The position numbers and the translations under genes are program-made. A DNA stretch of 64,000 bases from Marinilabilia salmonicolor JCM 21150 (GTDB lineage: Bacteria > Bacteroidota > Bacteroidia > Bacteroidales > Marinilabiliaceae). The notes beneath the pieces are model-generated. The model had not been told where the DNA came from and did no database searches. It worked only from the letters and a program-made list of their open reading frames with translations. Positions 55,151-63,871 of this stretch are shown one piece after another; position 1 is the stretch's first letter; each line of letters begins with the position of its first letter. The stretch lies in contig NZ_AJKI01000030.1 of NCBI RefSeq assembly GCF_000259075.1, positions 1 to 64,000 on the forward strand. Direction: 5' to 3'.

Positions 55151-56288
55151 AATTCTTATCATTTAGTGTTATTTTCAATGCTTCACCCAGGTTTTGCAAA
55201 TCCTCTTTTGTGTGAAAAAAGGAAGGAGCAAACCGTGCAGAACCTTTGGGAAAAGTATCAAGAAACTGGTGTGCCAAAGGCGCACAATGCAGTCCTGAGC
55301 GGATCTCTATATCAAATCGTTCATACAAACCATTGGCAATAGTCGATGGTGTAAGACTTTCATGAACCAGAGAAAAGACATTCCCCCTGTTCACTGAATG
55401 CTCCGCGGTCAACACCCTGACTCCTGAAACCTGCTGTAACTGCGCAATCAAACCATTGAAATCGGAAGAATTCCAATCCTGCTCCGGTCGGTTTTTAAGG
55501 GCAGCCAAAAGACCTGCGATGCCGACAGTATTGTGTGTTCCTGCTTCAAACTTATCAGGAGCAAACAAAGGCATCTCCATACTCTCCGACCGGCTCCCCG
55601 TTCCACCAAAAATCAGTGAAGAAAGCAATTCCGGGTTACGTACATAAAACCCTCCTGTTCCGGTTGGACCCAATAATCCCTTGTGCCCGGTAAATGCGAT
55701 AAAATCCACGCCCCATTTATCTCCTTCAAAAGAAACACTTCCCAGCGACTGGGTAGTATCAACCAACAATGGAATATTGCCAATAAACTCACGAATTTTT
55801 TCTACCGGTTGAATGACTCCGTTCACATTGCTTTCATGATTAACAATTACCAAACGCGTTAGATCGGTGATTATTCCCGGAATTTGTTCAGGGATAATTG
55901 TTCCGTCTTCTTTGGCAGGAAGCACCTTCCAGCGCACATTACTTGTTTCTCTAAGGCGCTCCAGTGGCCGCATCACTGCATTGTGTTCCAACGGTGACAC
56001 CAACACTTCGCAATCATGTAAATTAAGTCCAAAAAGAACCGTATTAATGGCATGCGTTGCATTTTGCGTAAAAGCAATATTCCCGGACTCTCCAACACCT
56101 ATCACCTTTGCAAGTTCATCTCTGCATTCCTCAATCATTGAAGAGGTCTTATAAACCCGCTGATATGCAGCCCGGCCATAGGTTCCACCTGTATTCCGGA
56201 CAAACTCAGCCATAGCATCAGCAACTTCCGGAGGTTTTGGCCAACCGGTACTTGCATTGTCGAAATAAGTGTTGGTGAATTGAGGCAT
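55143..56288 (-). CDS. Cysteine desulfurase / selenocysteine lyase-like PLP enzyme
   Basis: A 381-aa class V aminotransferase-fold enzyme. PLP binds K203 in [18 protein letters not shown]; the reactive Cys is C335 in [14 protein letters not shown]; the N-terminus has [17 protein letters not shown]. This is the type found next to selD and yedF in many anaerobes and is expected to mobilise Se or S from Cys or Sec for selenophosphate synthesis. It lies 86 nt downstream of yedF and overlaps DUF3343 by 8 nt. Confidence 0.9.
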   Translation of the reverse strand: MPQFTNTYFDNASTGWPKPPEVADAMAEFVRNTGGTYGRAAYQRVYKTSSMIEECRDELAKVIGVGESGNIAFTQNATHAINTVLFGLNLHDCEVLVSPLEHNAVMRPLERLRETSNVRWKVLPAKEDGTIIPEQIPGIITDLTRLVIVNHESNVNGVIQPVEKIREFIGNIPLLVDTTQSLGSVSFEGDKWGVDFIAFTGHKGLLGPTGTGGFYVRNPELLSSLIFGGTGSRSESMEMPLFAPDKFEAGTHNTVGIAGLLAALKNRPEQDWNSSDFNGLIAQLQQVSGVRVLTAEHSVNRGNVFSLVHESLTPSTIANGLYERFDIEIRSGLHCAPLAHQFLDTFPKGSARFAPSFFHTKEDLQNLGEALKITLNDKNYV

Positions 56289-56374
56289 AAAAAAAGTTTC
56301 TTCAAGTGTTTATTGCCCCCAAATCAATAAATTACTGAGATTAAGAGATTTCGGGAAATTACATTCAGTACCTT

Positions 56375-56995
56375 CTATAAATAGACTACTTTGCCTGTTT
56401 CGGCAAGTGTTGTAGCAATCTGATACATGTTACTGATACGCCCCACCCCTATCTGATCTTTCATCTTAAAATAATCCACACAGGTACCACACACCAGCAC
56501 ACTTACATCCTTATCTTCAAGTTCCGCAAGAGCAGCAGCCGTATCTGTATCCTTCACTGCCAGTTTCACACCCCCGTTGTACATGATGATGTGGGTAGGT
56601 AACTGATCCATCTCTTTCAAAGCATTAAAATAGCCTCGTATCAAGAGACTCCCCAAATCATCATCTCCTTCACCCATACGACAACTTCGGGCAACAACCA
56701 CATAATCATTGTTCCCTCCGGCGGGCTGAGGAACCGCACAATATGCTTCAGGATTGCTTTCTGCCTCGGATTGAGATTCTGCAGGTTTCGTGACTTCAAT
56801 GGTATAAATACCGTCTTTCTTATCGGCAACAGGTTTCGCACCTAAATCTTCCAGAAAGCTCATCAAATTCTGATAAGAAGTATCATTGTCAGAAATCACC
56901 TGCATTTTATCACCCTCACTCACCTCTCTCAGTCCGTTTCGGGCCATAATCAAAGGTTCGGGGCACAGCCGCCCCTTAGTATCTATTATCTTCAT
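56375..56995 (-). CDS. yedF: Selenium metabolism protein YedF (TusA + DsrE domains)
   Basis: A 206-aa two-domain protein. The N-terminal TusA-like domain (1-70) has the carrier Cys C11 in KGRLCPEPLIMAR; the C-terminal DsrE/F-like domain (about 95-206) has GSLLIRGYFNALKE and a C-x-x-C-like LVCGTCVDYF. YedF is a known marker of selenium-using bacteria, probably a Se/S transfer protein. It overlaps mnmH by 20 nt, which links it directly to tRNA selenation. Confidence 0.93.
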   Translation of the reverse strand: MKIIDTKGRLCPEPLIMARNGLREVSEGDKMQVISDNDTSYQNLMSFLEDLGAKPVADKKDGIYTIEVTKPAESQSEAESNPEAYCAVPQPAGGNNDYVVVARSCRMGEGDDDLGSLLIRGYFNALKEMDQLPTHIIMYNGGVKLAVKDTDTAAALAELEDKDVSVLVCGTCVDYFKMKDQIGVGRISNMYQIATTLAETGKVVYL

Positions 56996-58070
56996 GACTA
57001 AATTGTTTTATCAATTTACGGGCTACATTTCCCGGCTCATCTTTAATTTCATTCAAAACCAGCACCGGCTCGTTTCTTTTGGCCAAAGATTTGGCATATC
57101 CTTTATCATAATACTTCAAGGTAAGGTCAGCAACAGAATGATAATCACCAGCATCCAATGCTTCCAATGCTTCATTTGTTCGCTGACCACCAAGTCTCTT
57201 CTGAATTTTCAAAACAGATTGCCGCAGCAAATCCTTGTCGAAACAACCATAATCTCTTACCAGTCGCTCCACCCTAAGTTTTCTATCAATATCGTACATC
57301 ACAAGAGGAGCCTGCATCAACAATTCAAAAAGTTGATCAGGAATATATACGCGGCCAATACTGTGGCTTTCCCCCTCCACCCAAATAATCCTGTCGGGGT
57401 TAAATTTCAGAAAACAATCATGGATGTCATTCTCAAATTGCTCTGAAGTAGGTTGTTCAGCCTCTCCCAGAGCTCCAAAAGCCGATCCTTTATGATTTGC
57501 CAGTCCCTCCAGGTCCAGTATCTGTTCTCCATGGCTTTTCAATTCCTTTAAAACTTCAGTTTTCCCTCCTCCGGTAGGACCTCCAATCACCATAAAACGC
57601 CATTTCTGTTCCGCCAGCATCTTTCTGAAAGATGCCCTATAGGCTTTGTAGCCACCCTCCAGAGTAGTGGTATTCAGACCAACAGTTCCGAAAAGCCATG
57701 CCATGCTTCCACTGCGCATCCCACCCCGCCAGCAATGCACCAACACGCTGTTATCCAAAGCAATACGTTGTGCCGAACGGGCAAACTCCACCATTTTAGG
57801 TCCCACATACTCCAGTCCCTTTAAAACCGCTGTGTCACGTCCTTCTTTTTTATATAAAGTTCCCACAACAGCCCTTTCCTCATTCGAAAAAATGGGCATA
57901 TTAATGGCTCCCGGAATATGCCCCTGGGCAAACTCGGCGGGCGTGCGAACATCAATAACAGGATACTTTTCAGCCTCTTTCAGAAAAAACTCCGGAGCAA
58001 GCACTGAGGTGCCCGGTTCATTACTATTTTCAAAATTCAAATGTTCAGAATCATTATTATTCACCATCAT
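56976..58070 (-). CDS. mnmH: tRNA 2-selenouridine synthase MnmH
   Basis: A 364-aa enzyme that replaces sulfur with selenium at the wobble 2-thiouridine (U34) of some tRNAs, via a geranylated intermediate (known for SelU/MnmH). An N-terminal rhodanese domain (about 25-145) has the catalytic C113 in VHCWRGGMRSG, and a P-loop domain has GGPTGGGKTEVL (163-174). Both are intact. It is the first gene of the selenium operon; the QueF-like gene lies 147 nt upstream on the same strand. Confidence 0.95.
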   Translation of the reverse strand: MMVNNNDSEHLNFENSNEPGTSVLAPEFFLKEAEKYPVIDVRTPAEFAQGHIPGAINMPIFSNEERAVVGTLYKKEGRDTAVLKGLEYVGPKMVEFARSAQRIALDNSVLVHCWRGGMRSGSMAWLFGTVGLNTTTLEGGYKAYRASFRKMLAEQKWRFMVIGGPTGGGKTEVLKELKSHGEQILDLEGLANHKGSAFGALGEAEQPTSEQFENDIHDCFLKFNPDRIIWVEGESHSIGRVYIPDQLFELLMQAPLVMYDIDRKLRVERLVRDYGCFDKDLLRQSVLKIQKRLGGQRTNEALEALDAGDYHSVADLTLKYYDKGYAKSLAKRNEPVLVLNEIKDEPGNVARKLIKQFSHEDNRY

Positions 58071-58177
58071 AGTTTTTTAAAACTGAAGGCCGGGTAACTT
58101 TTGACTGAAATAACGAATTCGGAAAGATCACACTCAAAACACCATTATCTTCCTCATCGTTGCTGTAAAGACGCACG

Positions 58178-58217
58178 ATCACTCGGTCCTCATTCCTCAA
58201 TGCTCACCCCTCAAACC
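58178..58217 (-). repeat. GAGGGGTGAG-type tract after the QueF-like gene
   Basis: On the minus strand GTTTGAGGGGTGAGCATTG and GAGGAATGAGGACCGAG directly follow the stop codon, in coding orientation, as after other genes of the window. Confidence 0.6.
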
Positions 58218-58658
58218 TTACAAAGTCACACTCCAGGTGTCGTCCATATGATTTTTCCAGTCGCTATAATTCTCCTGACCACCACGCACTTTCCAGTCGC
58301 TGTCAATGGTCAAACGGGAACTGATACCTCCACGGGGATTACAAACCATTACAATTCGTACTCTGTCCGGCTTGTAAACCTCCATCAAATGATCGTAAAA
58401 AACATTAATCAATCGTTCATAGGATACGGTGATATTCCGAAGTGCCTGCACATACATTTTCAACGATTTTAGTTCAATGATACGATCGGTTGGGTAAAAA
58501 GTAATGTAAACATCAGCAAAATCGGGTTGATCCTTTACTCCGAGAAAAGTAAACTCAGGGATTTTCACCTTTATTTCGTAAGCCTGACTGGTTGGATTAG
58601 GCAACGATTTCAACATGCTTTTATCGATGTCTTTGTAGGTTAAAACTTTATCTGCCAT
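58218..58658 (-). CDS. QueF-like protein lacking the catalytic cysteine
   Basis: A 146-aa T-fold protein related to preQ1 synthase QueF. Matches: KIPEFTFLGVKDQPDFADV (32-50), IIELKSLKMYVQALRN with the substrate-binding Glu, and CNPRGGISSRL near the C-terminus. In QueF the active Cys lies in SLCPKTGQPDFA; here the position is Gly (G40), the first Cys (CPEFT) is Ile, and the conserved His of the HGDFHED segment is absent (NITVSYER). Nitrile reduction therefore looks impossible; it may bind a pterin or deazapurine or act on something else. It lies upstream of the tRNA selenouridine operon, same strand. Confidence 0.8.
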   Translation of the reverse strand: MADKVLTYKDIDKSMLKSLPNPTSQAYEIKVKIPEFTFLGVKDQPDFADVYITFYPTDRIIELKSLKMYVQALRNITVSYERLINVFYDHLMEVYKPDRVRIVMVCNPRGGISSRLTIDSDWKVRGGQENYSDWKNHMDDTWSVTL

Positions 58659-58840
58659 GATAATATTCTGTTTGATGAACTAAAAAATTTATATCTGAAG
58701 TAAAAAAACGACTTTCCATGATCCGGTTTCTTTATCAACACCCGTCAACACAATGGCAAAGCACAATAAGATGATAAAATCGTTGCAAAGTTAACAATTT
58801 AAGAGAAACAAAAAGATTAGTGAATCTTAACGGATTCACA

Positions 58841-58848
58841 TATCTTTG
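58841..58848 (+). promoter_or_regulatory. Bacteroidota -7 box (TATCTTTG) for the RlmD gene
   Basis: TATCTTTG fits TAnnTTTG; TTAG at 58817-58820 is about 20 bp upstream. It leaves a leader of about 22 nt. Confidence 0.6.
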
Positions 58849-58874
58849 CGCGCAAAACCAGAAAAGTAAAACAA

Positions 58875-60284
58875 GTGGGACGATCAAGAAGAAATAAACC
58901 ATTGCTCGAACGATTGGTCATCAGCGATGTAGCAGCAGAAGGAAAAGCCCTTGGCAGAGTCAATGACACAGTGGTATTTGTGCCTCTGGCAGCACCAGGC
59001 GATGTAGTGGATGTTCAGGTAACAAAGAAAAGAAAGAAGTATTTTGAAGGACGCCCGGTGAAGTTTCATCATCTTTCGGAAATGCGTGCCGAACCTTTTT
59101 GCGAACATTTTGGTGTTTGTGGCGGCTGCAAATGGCAGCATCTCCCCTATTCCGAACAGGTAAAATTCAAGCAACGGGAAGTCCTGAACAACCTGCAGCG
59201 CATTGGGAAAGTTGAGTTGCCAGAAATTAGTCCCATTTTGGCTTCCCCACAGGAACGTTTCTACCGAAACAAACTGGAGTTTACCTTTTCCAACAAAAGA
59301 TGGCTTTCATTGGAGGAGATGGAGTCTGAAGAGGTCATTGACAACAAAAACGGACTTGGATTTCATATTCCGGGAATGTTCGACAAAGTTATTGATATTA
59401 AGGAGTGCCACCTGCAACGACAACCATCCAACGACATCCGGATGGCCATCCGAAATTATGCCCTTCAAAACAACTGGACATTTTTTGATCTCAGAGCACA
59501 GGAAGGTTTTCTCCGTACATTAATCATCCGCACAACCTCGACCGGTGAAACCATGGTTATTGTGGTATTCTTTCACGAAGATGAAGAGAAACGAAACAGT
59601 CTGTTTGAATACCTCAAAGAACACTTTCCGGAAGTAACCTCATGGATGTATGTGATCAACGAAAAAAAGAACGACACCATCACCGATCAGGAAGTGGTGC
59701 TTCAAGATGGCCGCGACCACATTTTTGAAGAAATGGAGGGGTTGAAGTTCAAAATCGGACCAAAATCTTTTTACCAAACGAATTCAGAACAGGCTTACAA
59801 TCTCTATAAAGTTGCCCGAGATTTTGCCGGACTCACCGGGGAAGAAACCGTTTATGACCTCTACACAGGTACCGGAACCATTGCCAACTTCGTGGCCGGA
59901 AATGCTAAAAAAGTGGTGGGGATAGAGTATGTGCCGGAAGCTATTGAAGACGCCCACATCAACTCAGAAATTAACAACATCCAAAACACCCGTTTCTTTG
60001 CGGGTGATATGAAGGACCTTCTCAATCATGACCTGTTTGAAAAAGAAGGGTTCCCGGATGTAATTATTACCGACCCTCCGCGGGCCGGGATGCACGAAGA
60101 TGTGGTACGAACCATTCTCAATGCAGCTCCCGAAAAAATTGTATATGTCAGTTGCAACTCCGCCACTCAGGCCAGAGACATCAATATTCTGGATGCCAGA
60201 TACCGCGTAACTGCCATCCAGCCCGTTGACATGTTTCCCCACACTCACCATGTGGAAAATGTGGCCTTGCTGGAAAGGAAATAA
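58875..60284 (+). CDS. rlmD: 23S rRNA (uracil-5-)-methyltransferase, RlmD/RumA type
   Basis: A 469-aa SAM-dependent RNA methyltransferase: TRAM domain (about 8-65), Fe-S cysteines C76, C82 and C85 in CEHFGVCGGC with a fourth in DIKECHLQ, and a methyltransferase domain with VYDLYTGTGTIANF, TDPPRAGM and the nucleophile Cys in VYVSCNSATQ (near 426). RlmD or another U5-specific site (RlmC, TrmA) cannot be told apart here. The start is GTG; no upstream ATG is in frame. Confidence 0.88.
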   Translation: MGRSRRNKPLLERLVISDVAAEGKALGRVNDTVVFVPLAAPGDVVDVQVTKKRKKYFEGRPVKFHHLSEMRAEPFCEHFGVCGGCKWQHLPYSEQVKFKQREVLNNLQRIGKVELPEISPILASPQERFYRNKLEFTFSNKRWLSLEEMESEEVIDNKNGLGFHIPGMFDKVIDIKECHLQRQPSNDIRMAIRNYALQNNWTFFDLRAQEGFLRTLIIRTTSTGETMVIVVFFHEDEEKRNSLFEYLKEHFPEVTSWMYVINEKKNDTITDQEVVLQDGRDHIFEEMEGLKFKIGPKSFYQTNSEQAYNLYKVARDFAGLTGEETVYDLYTGTGTIANFVAGNAKKVVGIEYVPEAIEDAHINSEINNIQNTRFFAGDMKDLLNHDLFEKEGFPDVIITDPPRAGMHEDVVRTILNAAPEKIVYVSCNSATQARDINILDARYRVTAIQPVDMFPHTHHVENVALLERK

Positions 60285-60333
60285 CTATCGGCTGAACTTT
60301 TTAATACTGTGTTGCGTTTTTCTGTAAAAAAAT

Positions 60334-61101
60334 ATGATTGCAATATTATCACCGGCAAAAAAACTGGACTTTGAAAAGAAAGTTCCAACTCAGAAAAATA
60401 CCGAAATACTCTTTTCTGATGAAGCTTCTACATTGGCTGATGATTTGAAAAAGCTCTCTCCTGATGAGCTCATGAAACTCATGAAAATAAGCCGTCAATT
60501 GGGAGAACTCAATGCAGAACGCTTTATACAGTGGAGCTGGCCTTTCAACGCAAAAGAAGCCCGGCAGGCTATTTATGCATTTAATGGCGAGGCCTATAAC
60601 GGTCTTGATGCCTGGTCGCTCAATTCGAAAGAGATTGATACCGCTCAAAAGCAGTTGCGTATTCTGTCAGGCTTGTACGGAGTACTCAGACCCTTAGACA
60701 ATATTCTGCCTTACAGACTTGAAATGGGCACAAAACTCTCCAACGAAAAAGGAAAAGATCTCTACCAGTTCTGGGGAGAAAAGCTGACACAGCAAATAAA
60801 CAAAGACCTGAAAGAAGGCAAGCACAAAGCACTCGTCAATCTTGCCAGCCAGGAATATTTCAAAGCCATTGATGAAAATAAAATTGAAGAACCGATAATT
60901 ACTCCCGTTTTTAAGGAAAACAAAAACGGGACCTATAAAGTCATTAGTATCTATGCAAAGAAAGCACGCGGCATGATGGTTCGGTTTATCGTTCAAAACA
61001 AACTTACTGAACCGGAAGACCTGAAAGCTTTTAATGAGGATGGTTACCATTACAACAACGACCTCTCGAAAGCGAACCAAATGGTTTTTACCAGACACTA
61101 A
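60334..61101 (+). CDS. yaaA: Peroxide stress protein YaaA
   Basis: A 255-aa protein of the YaaA/DUF328 family. The N-terminus MIAILSPAKKLDFE, the segment AIYAFNGEAYNGLDA (about 87-101), RILSGLYGVLRPLDNILPYR and VNLASQEYFKAI are diagnostic. In E. coli YaaA lowers free iron under peroxide stress and binds DNA. It lies 49 nt after the methyltransferase gene on the same strand; a shared transcript is possible. Confidence 0.95.
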   Translation: MIAILSPAKKLDFEKKVPTQKNTEILFSDEASTLADDLKKLSPDELMKLMKISRQLGELNAERFIQWSWPFNAKEARQAIYAFNGEAYNGLDAWSLNSKEIDTAQKQLRILSGLYGVLRPLDNILPYRLEMGTKLSNEKGKDLYQFWGEKLTQQINKDLKEGKHKALVNLASQEYFKAIDENKIEEPIITPVFKENKNGTYKVISIYAKKARGMMVRFIVQNKLTEPEDLKAFNEDGYHYNNDLSKANQMVFTRH

Positions 61102-61366
61102 TAACTTCATTATTCCCGTTCAATAGATCGTTAGATTTTAGAAGCCAGAGGTTGGGCGAATCGTAAAACATTGACATTCTGCACTTTATAAGAAACAATC
61201 GTTTAAACCTAAAGATTTAATTTCCAGAGCTTTGGAAAAATTTAACGGACTATTGCCCGTTTAGTAAGAACAGAAAAACATAAAACACAAACCACTTTTA
61301 ACGCACAATTTCGTGACAAACCCATGATTTTTTCTTAACTTTTGTACATACAAAAACTAAGTTATT

Positions 61367-62080
61367 ATGAGTGAAACACAACATATTGAACGTTATGGAA
61401 ATCTTCTGAAGCAGGAAAACCTGAGAACACTGGAAGACAAAATATGGCCAAACACCTTTGTTCTGGAAGCTCCGGAACCATTTCCCGGGTTTTTTAATTA
61501 CTATTCCGACCACCCGGTGGACAGCAAGCCCCTTTACATCTACCTGGTATTAAAAAGATTATACACATTGGAAGAGATTACCAGGGCAACTCAGAATATC
61601 CAGAAGTATTTTGATACCGATTTCAACGCTACCCCGGGCGTTGTAAACATTTACAACAAACAATTTGATGTAATCAGGGTGCGCCACCTGGACAACTTTT
61701 CTCAGATTACCGACCTGCAGGCAAGCTACATGGATCAGGGTATCGAGTTCAAAAGCAAACCCAACAGAAAGGTGGAAGGTCCGGCGGTTATCCGCATCAA
61801 AAAGTTTTTTATTCTTGATGAACCTGAGCAGGGATTGTTTTTCGACACCATAGAAAAAGATCACGGCTATTTCCTGATCCCCTCACAACTAACCTGGAAA
61901 CACTTCGAAGACATTACCCGGAGAGTTAAATTCAATTGGGAAAAACCGTTTTTCGATGCGGCCATTGGTCACTTCCATGTAAAATTCGGGCTTCAGGATA
62001 TGATTCGAATCTATTACCCGGAAATGAGCCTGGGTTATTTGCGTGAAGTGAGGAAAAAGTTTCTGGAACGCATTAAATAA
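61367..62080 (+). CDS. Conserved hypothetical protein
   Basis: A 237-aa soluble protein I do not recognise. It has no signal peptide and no membrane segment. It is rich in aromatic and charged residues and shows alpha/beta character, with segments such as PFPGFFNYYSDHPVDSKPLY and HFHVKFGLQDMIRIYYPEM. The codon use matches its neighbours, so it is likely a core gene of the lineage. It is transcribed alone and ends at a terminator located inside the end of the convergent glycosylase gene. Confidence 0.75.
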   Translation: MSETQHIERYGNLLKQENLRTLEDKIWPNTFVLEAPEPFPGFFNYYSDHPVDSKPLYIYLVLKRLYTLEEITRATQNIQKYFDTDFNATPGVVNIYNKQFDVIRVRHLDNFSQITDLQASYMDQGIEFKSKPNRKVEGPAVIRIKKFFILDEPEQGLFFDTIEKDHGYFLIPSQLTWKHFEDITRRVKFNWEKPFFDAAIGHFHVKFGLQDMIRIYYPEMSLGYLREVRKKFLERIK

Positions 62081-62089
62081 AAGGAATTA

Positions 62090-62842
62090 TTACCAAAGCC
62101 TCTTCTGTTTTTGCACCGAAGAGGCTTTTTTGATTCCTCCGGTCCAATCAATCAGATGACTGGTTTCTTCAAATACATTTTTTTCTCCGAATAAAAAATC
62201 ATTGGCCCTCTGATGACATATCATCGGATGCGTGGTAGAAATGCTGTGGTTTAATTCAAGATGTTCTACCGCCTTCCTGGCATGGTTTCCCCATAAAAAC
62301 CAAAAAGCATCCGGACAGTTTTTATTAATATAACCAAGCAACCGGTCAGTAAATGGTTTCCAATATCCTGAATGACTGCCAGGCTTACCAATTTTACAGG
62401 AAAAAGAGGTATTCAGCAACAAAACACCCTGTTGCTCCCAATATTTGAAAAGCTCATTGGGCGGAAGCAGGGAGAAATTTCCACCTGCTATCTCTTCTTT
62501 GATGACATTAAATGTCCTGAACTCCTTTTTATCAGCAGCATAAAGCGCTCTGACAATATTGCGCAGACTGGTATTCCGAAAAGGCTCTGTCCAGCTCTTC
62601 AATGGACCAACCTCAAAAGCCCGGCCTGTGGCCACTCCCTTTTGAGGATAAGGATCCTGCCCAATAATGACAACTTTTACCCTGGTTAAATCAAGTGTAA
62701 GAAACCGAAGAATTTTATCTTTATCGGGAGTTACTTCAGCATCAGCATTCTCAATCTTTTCAGAAACTTCCTGAATAATATTCCGGATTTCACTATCCAA
62801 AAAGGACTTCCAGGATGCATCTGTTTCTTTGGGTAAAATCAT
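62090..62842 (-). CDS. Uracil-DNA glycosylase family protein
   Basis: A 250-aa base-excision enzyme. Motif A is VVIIGQDPYPQKGVATGRAF with the water-activating D63; the family-1 motif is normally GQDPYH, so P66 replaces His. The second motif is LLNTSFSCKIGKPGSHSGYW and the leucine-loop equivalent is STTHPMICHQRAND with the conserved His. Length and order fit family 1 Ung. The 3' end of the gene overlaps the terminator of the convergent gene. Confidence 0.88.
   Translation of the reverse strand: MILPKETDASWKSFLDSEIRNIIQEVSEKIENADAEVTPDKDKILRFLTLDLTRVKVVIIGQDPYPQKGVATGRAFEVGPLKSWTEPFRNTSLRNIVRALYAADKKEFRTFNVIKEEIAGGNFSLLPPNELFKYWEQQGVLLLNTSFSCKIGKPGSHSGYWKPFTDRLLGYINKNCPDAFWFLWGNHARKAVEHLELNHSISTTHPMICHQRANDFLFGEKNVFEETSHLIDWTGGIKKASSVQKQKRLW
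62095..62131 (+). terminator. Intrinsic terminator embedded in the glycosylase 3' end
   Basis: AAAGCCTCTTC (62095-62105) pairs with GAAGAGGCTTTTTT (62118-62131), giving a stem followed by six T for the plus-strand gene ending at 62080. The same bases encode the last residues of the minus-strand glycosylase. Confidence 0.85.
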
Positions 62843-62971
62843 CAGGATTCATTAAAGTGATACGTGGATTTTCGAATTTCAAATATAATGATTCCAATCA
62901 AAACCTTCTACAAGGACCCGACAGGTACACTTTTTTTTATAAACCATAAACCCTAATTCCTTCTGATTTGT

Positions 62972-62979
62972 TAGCTTTG
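62972..62979 (+). promoter_or_regulatory. Possible -7 box (TAGCTTTG), very short leader
   Basis: TAGCTTTG fits TAnnTTTG but lies only 11 nt before the start codon, so a transcript from it would be nearly leaderless. Confidence 0.35.
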
Positions 62980-62990
62980 AAAACAAAAAA

Positions 62991-63746
62991 ATGCGACACC
63001 ATCATTTTATTTTACTTCTCCTGGCATTTGCAGTAATCAGCTGTCAGTCACCCGGGAAACCAACACTTTCCTTTGCCCGTCAAATACCCATCGACAGTAC
63101 CGTTGCGTCCGATTCCTCAATTTCGGCAACCATCGCCCCTCTTCGCGATTCAGTGGAAGCCATTATGAATGAAGTAATCGGTTCGTCACCAAAAGAGATC
63201 TTCTCCGAAAAACCGGAATCACCACTATCCAGTTTTGTTGCAGACCTTCTGAAAGAAACTGCAGTTGAAGAGTTAAATGAATCAGGAAAGGAAGCCCTTC
63301 CGGTTATAACGGTAATTAATATTCGCGGGTTGAGAGCCCCACTGCCCAAAGGAGTTATTAAAGTGAAAGATATTTATGCGCTAATGCCCTTCGAGAATCA
63401 GATGATTATCCTGAAAATGTCAGGTAAGGATATTAAAAGTTTATACCAGCATATGGGAGAATCAGGCGGGGACGGACTCAGCGGCGGATCCTTTACATTC
63501 AACAACCAATCGGTTAAGAACCCTGAAATTAACAACAAGCCTTTAAAAGAGGATGCATTCTATTACGTTGTAACCTCTGATTATCTGGCAACAGGCGGGG
63601 ACCATTATAACATTTTTGCCAACGCAGTTGAAAAACATGAATCTTCAAATAAAATCAGAGATTTGATTATTCAACACATACGGGAATTGAATGCACAGGG
63701 CAAACAAATACAAACCCCATCGAATCAAAGAATCAAAATGCAATAG
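62991..63746 (+). CDS. 5'-nucleotidase C-terminal domain lipoprotein
   Basis: A 251-aa lipoprotein (lipobox FAVISCQ, C18) that holds only the C-terminal substrate-binding domain of UshA-like 5'-nucleotidases. The matching segments are SPLSSFVADLLKETA, VTVINIRGLRAPLPKG (function of the usual N-x-G-x-R), DIYALMPFENQMIILKMSG, and YVVTSDYLATGGDHYNIF with the adenine-stacking aromatic. The catalytic metallophosphatase domain is encoded by the next gene, 125 nt downstream, so the enzyme is split into two secreted chains. Confidence 0.9.
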   Translation: MRHHHFILLLLAFAVISCQSPGKPTLSFARQIPIDSTVASDSSISATIAPLRDSVEAIMNEVIGSSPKEIFSEKPESPLSSFVADLLKETAVEELNESGKEALPVITVINIRGLRAPLPKGVIKVKDIYALMPFENQMIILKMSGKDIKSLYQHMGESGGDGLSGGSFTFNNQSVKNPEINNKPLKEDAFYYVVTSDYLATGGDHYNIFANAVEKHESSNKIRDLIIQHIRELNAQGKQIQTPSNQRIKMQ

Positions 63747-63871
63747 CTAATCAACCTGCCATATTCAAAACTGAGGCTATGAAACGAGCATGGCAATATT
63801 TGCCCCAGAAGATCATGTATAAGTTCCTGCATGAGAGCTCCAACCAACCTTAATAAACAAATTTTACAGGG

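Noticed and set aside
58659-58874. preQ1 riboswitch upstream of the QueF-like gene
   Set aside because: No convincing H-type pseudoknot or conserved aptamer sequence was seen on the minus strand leader.
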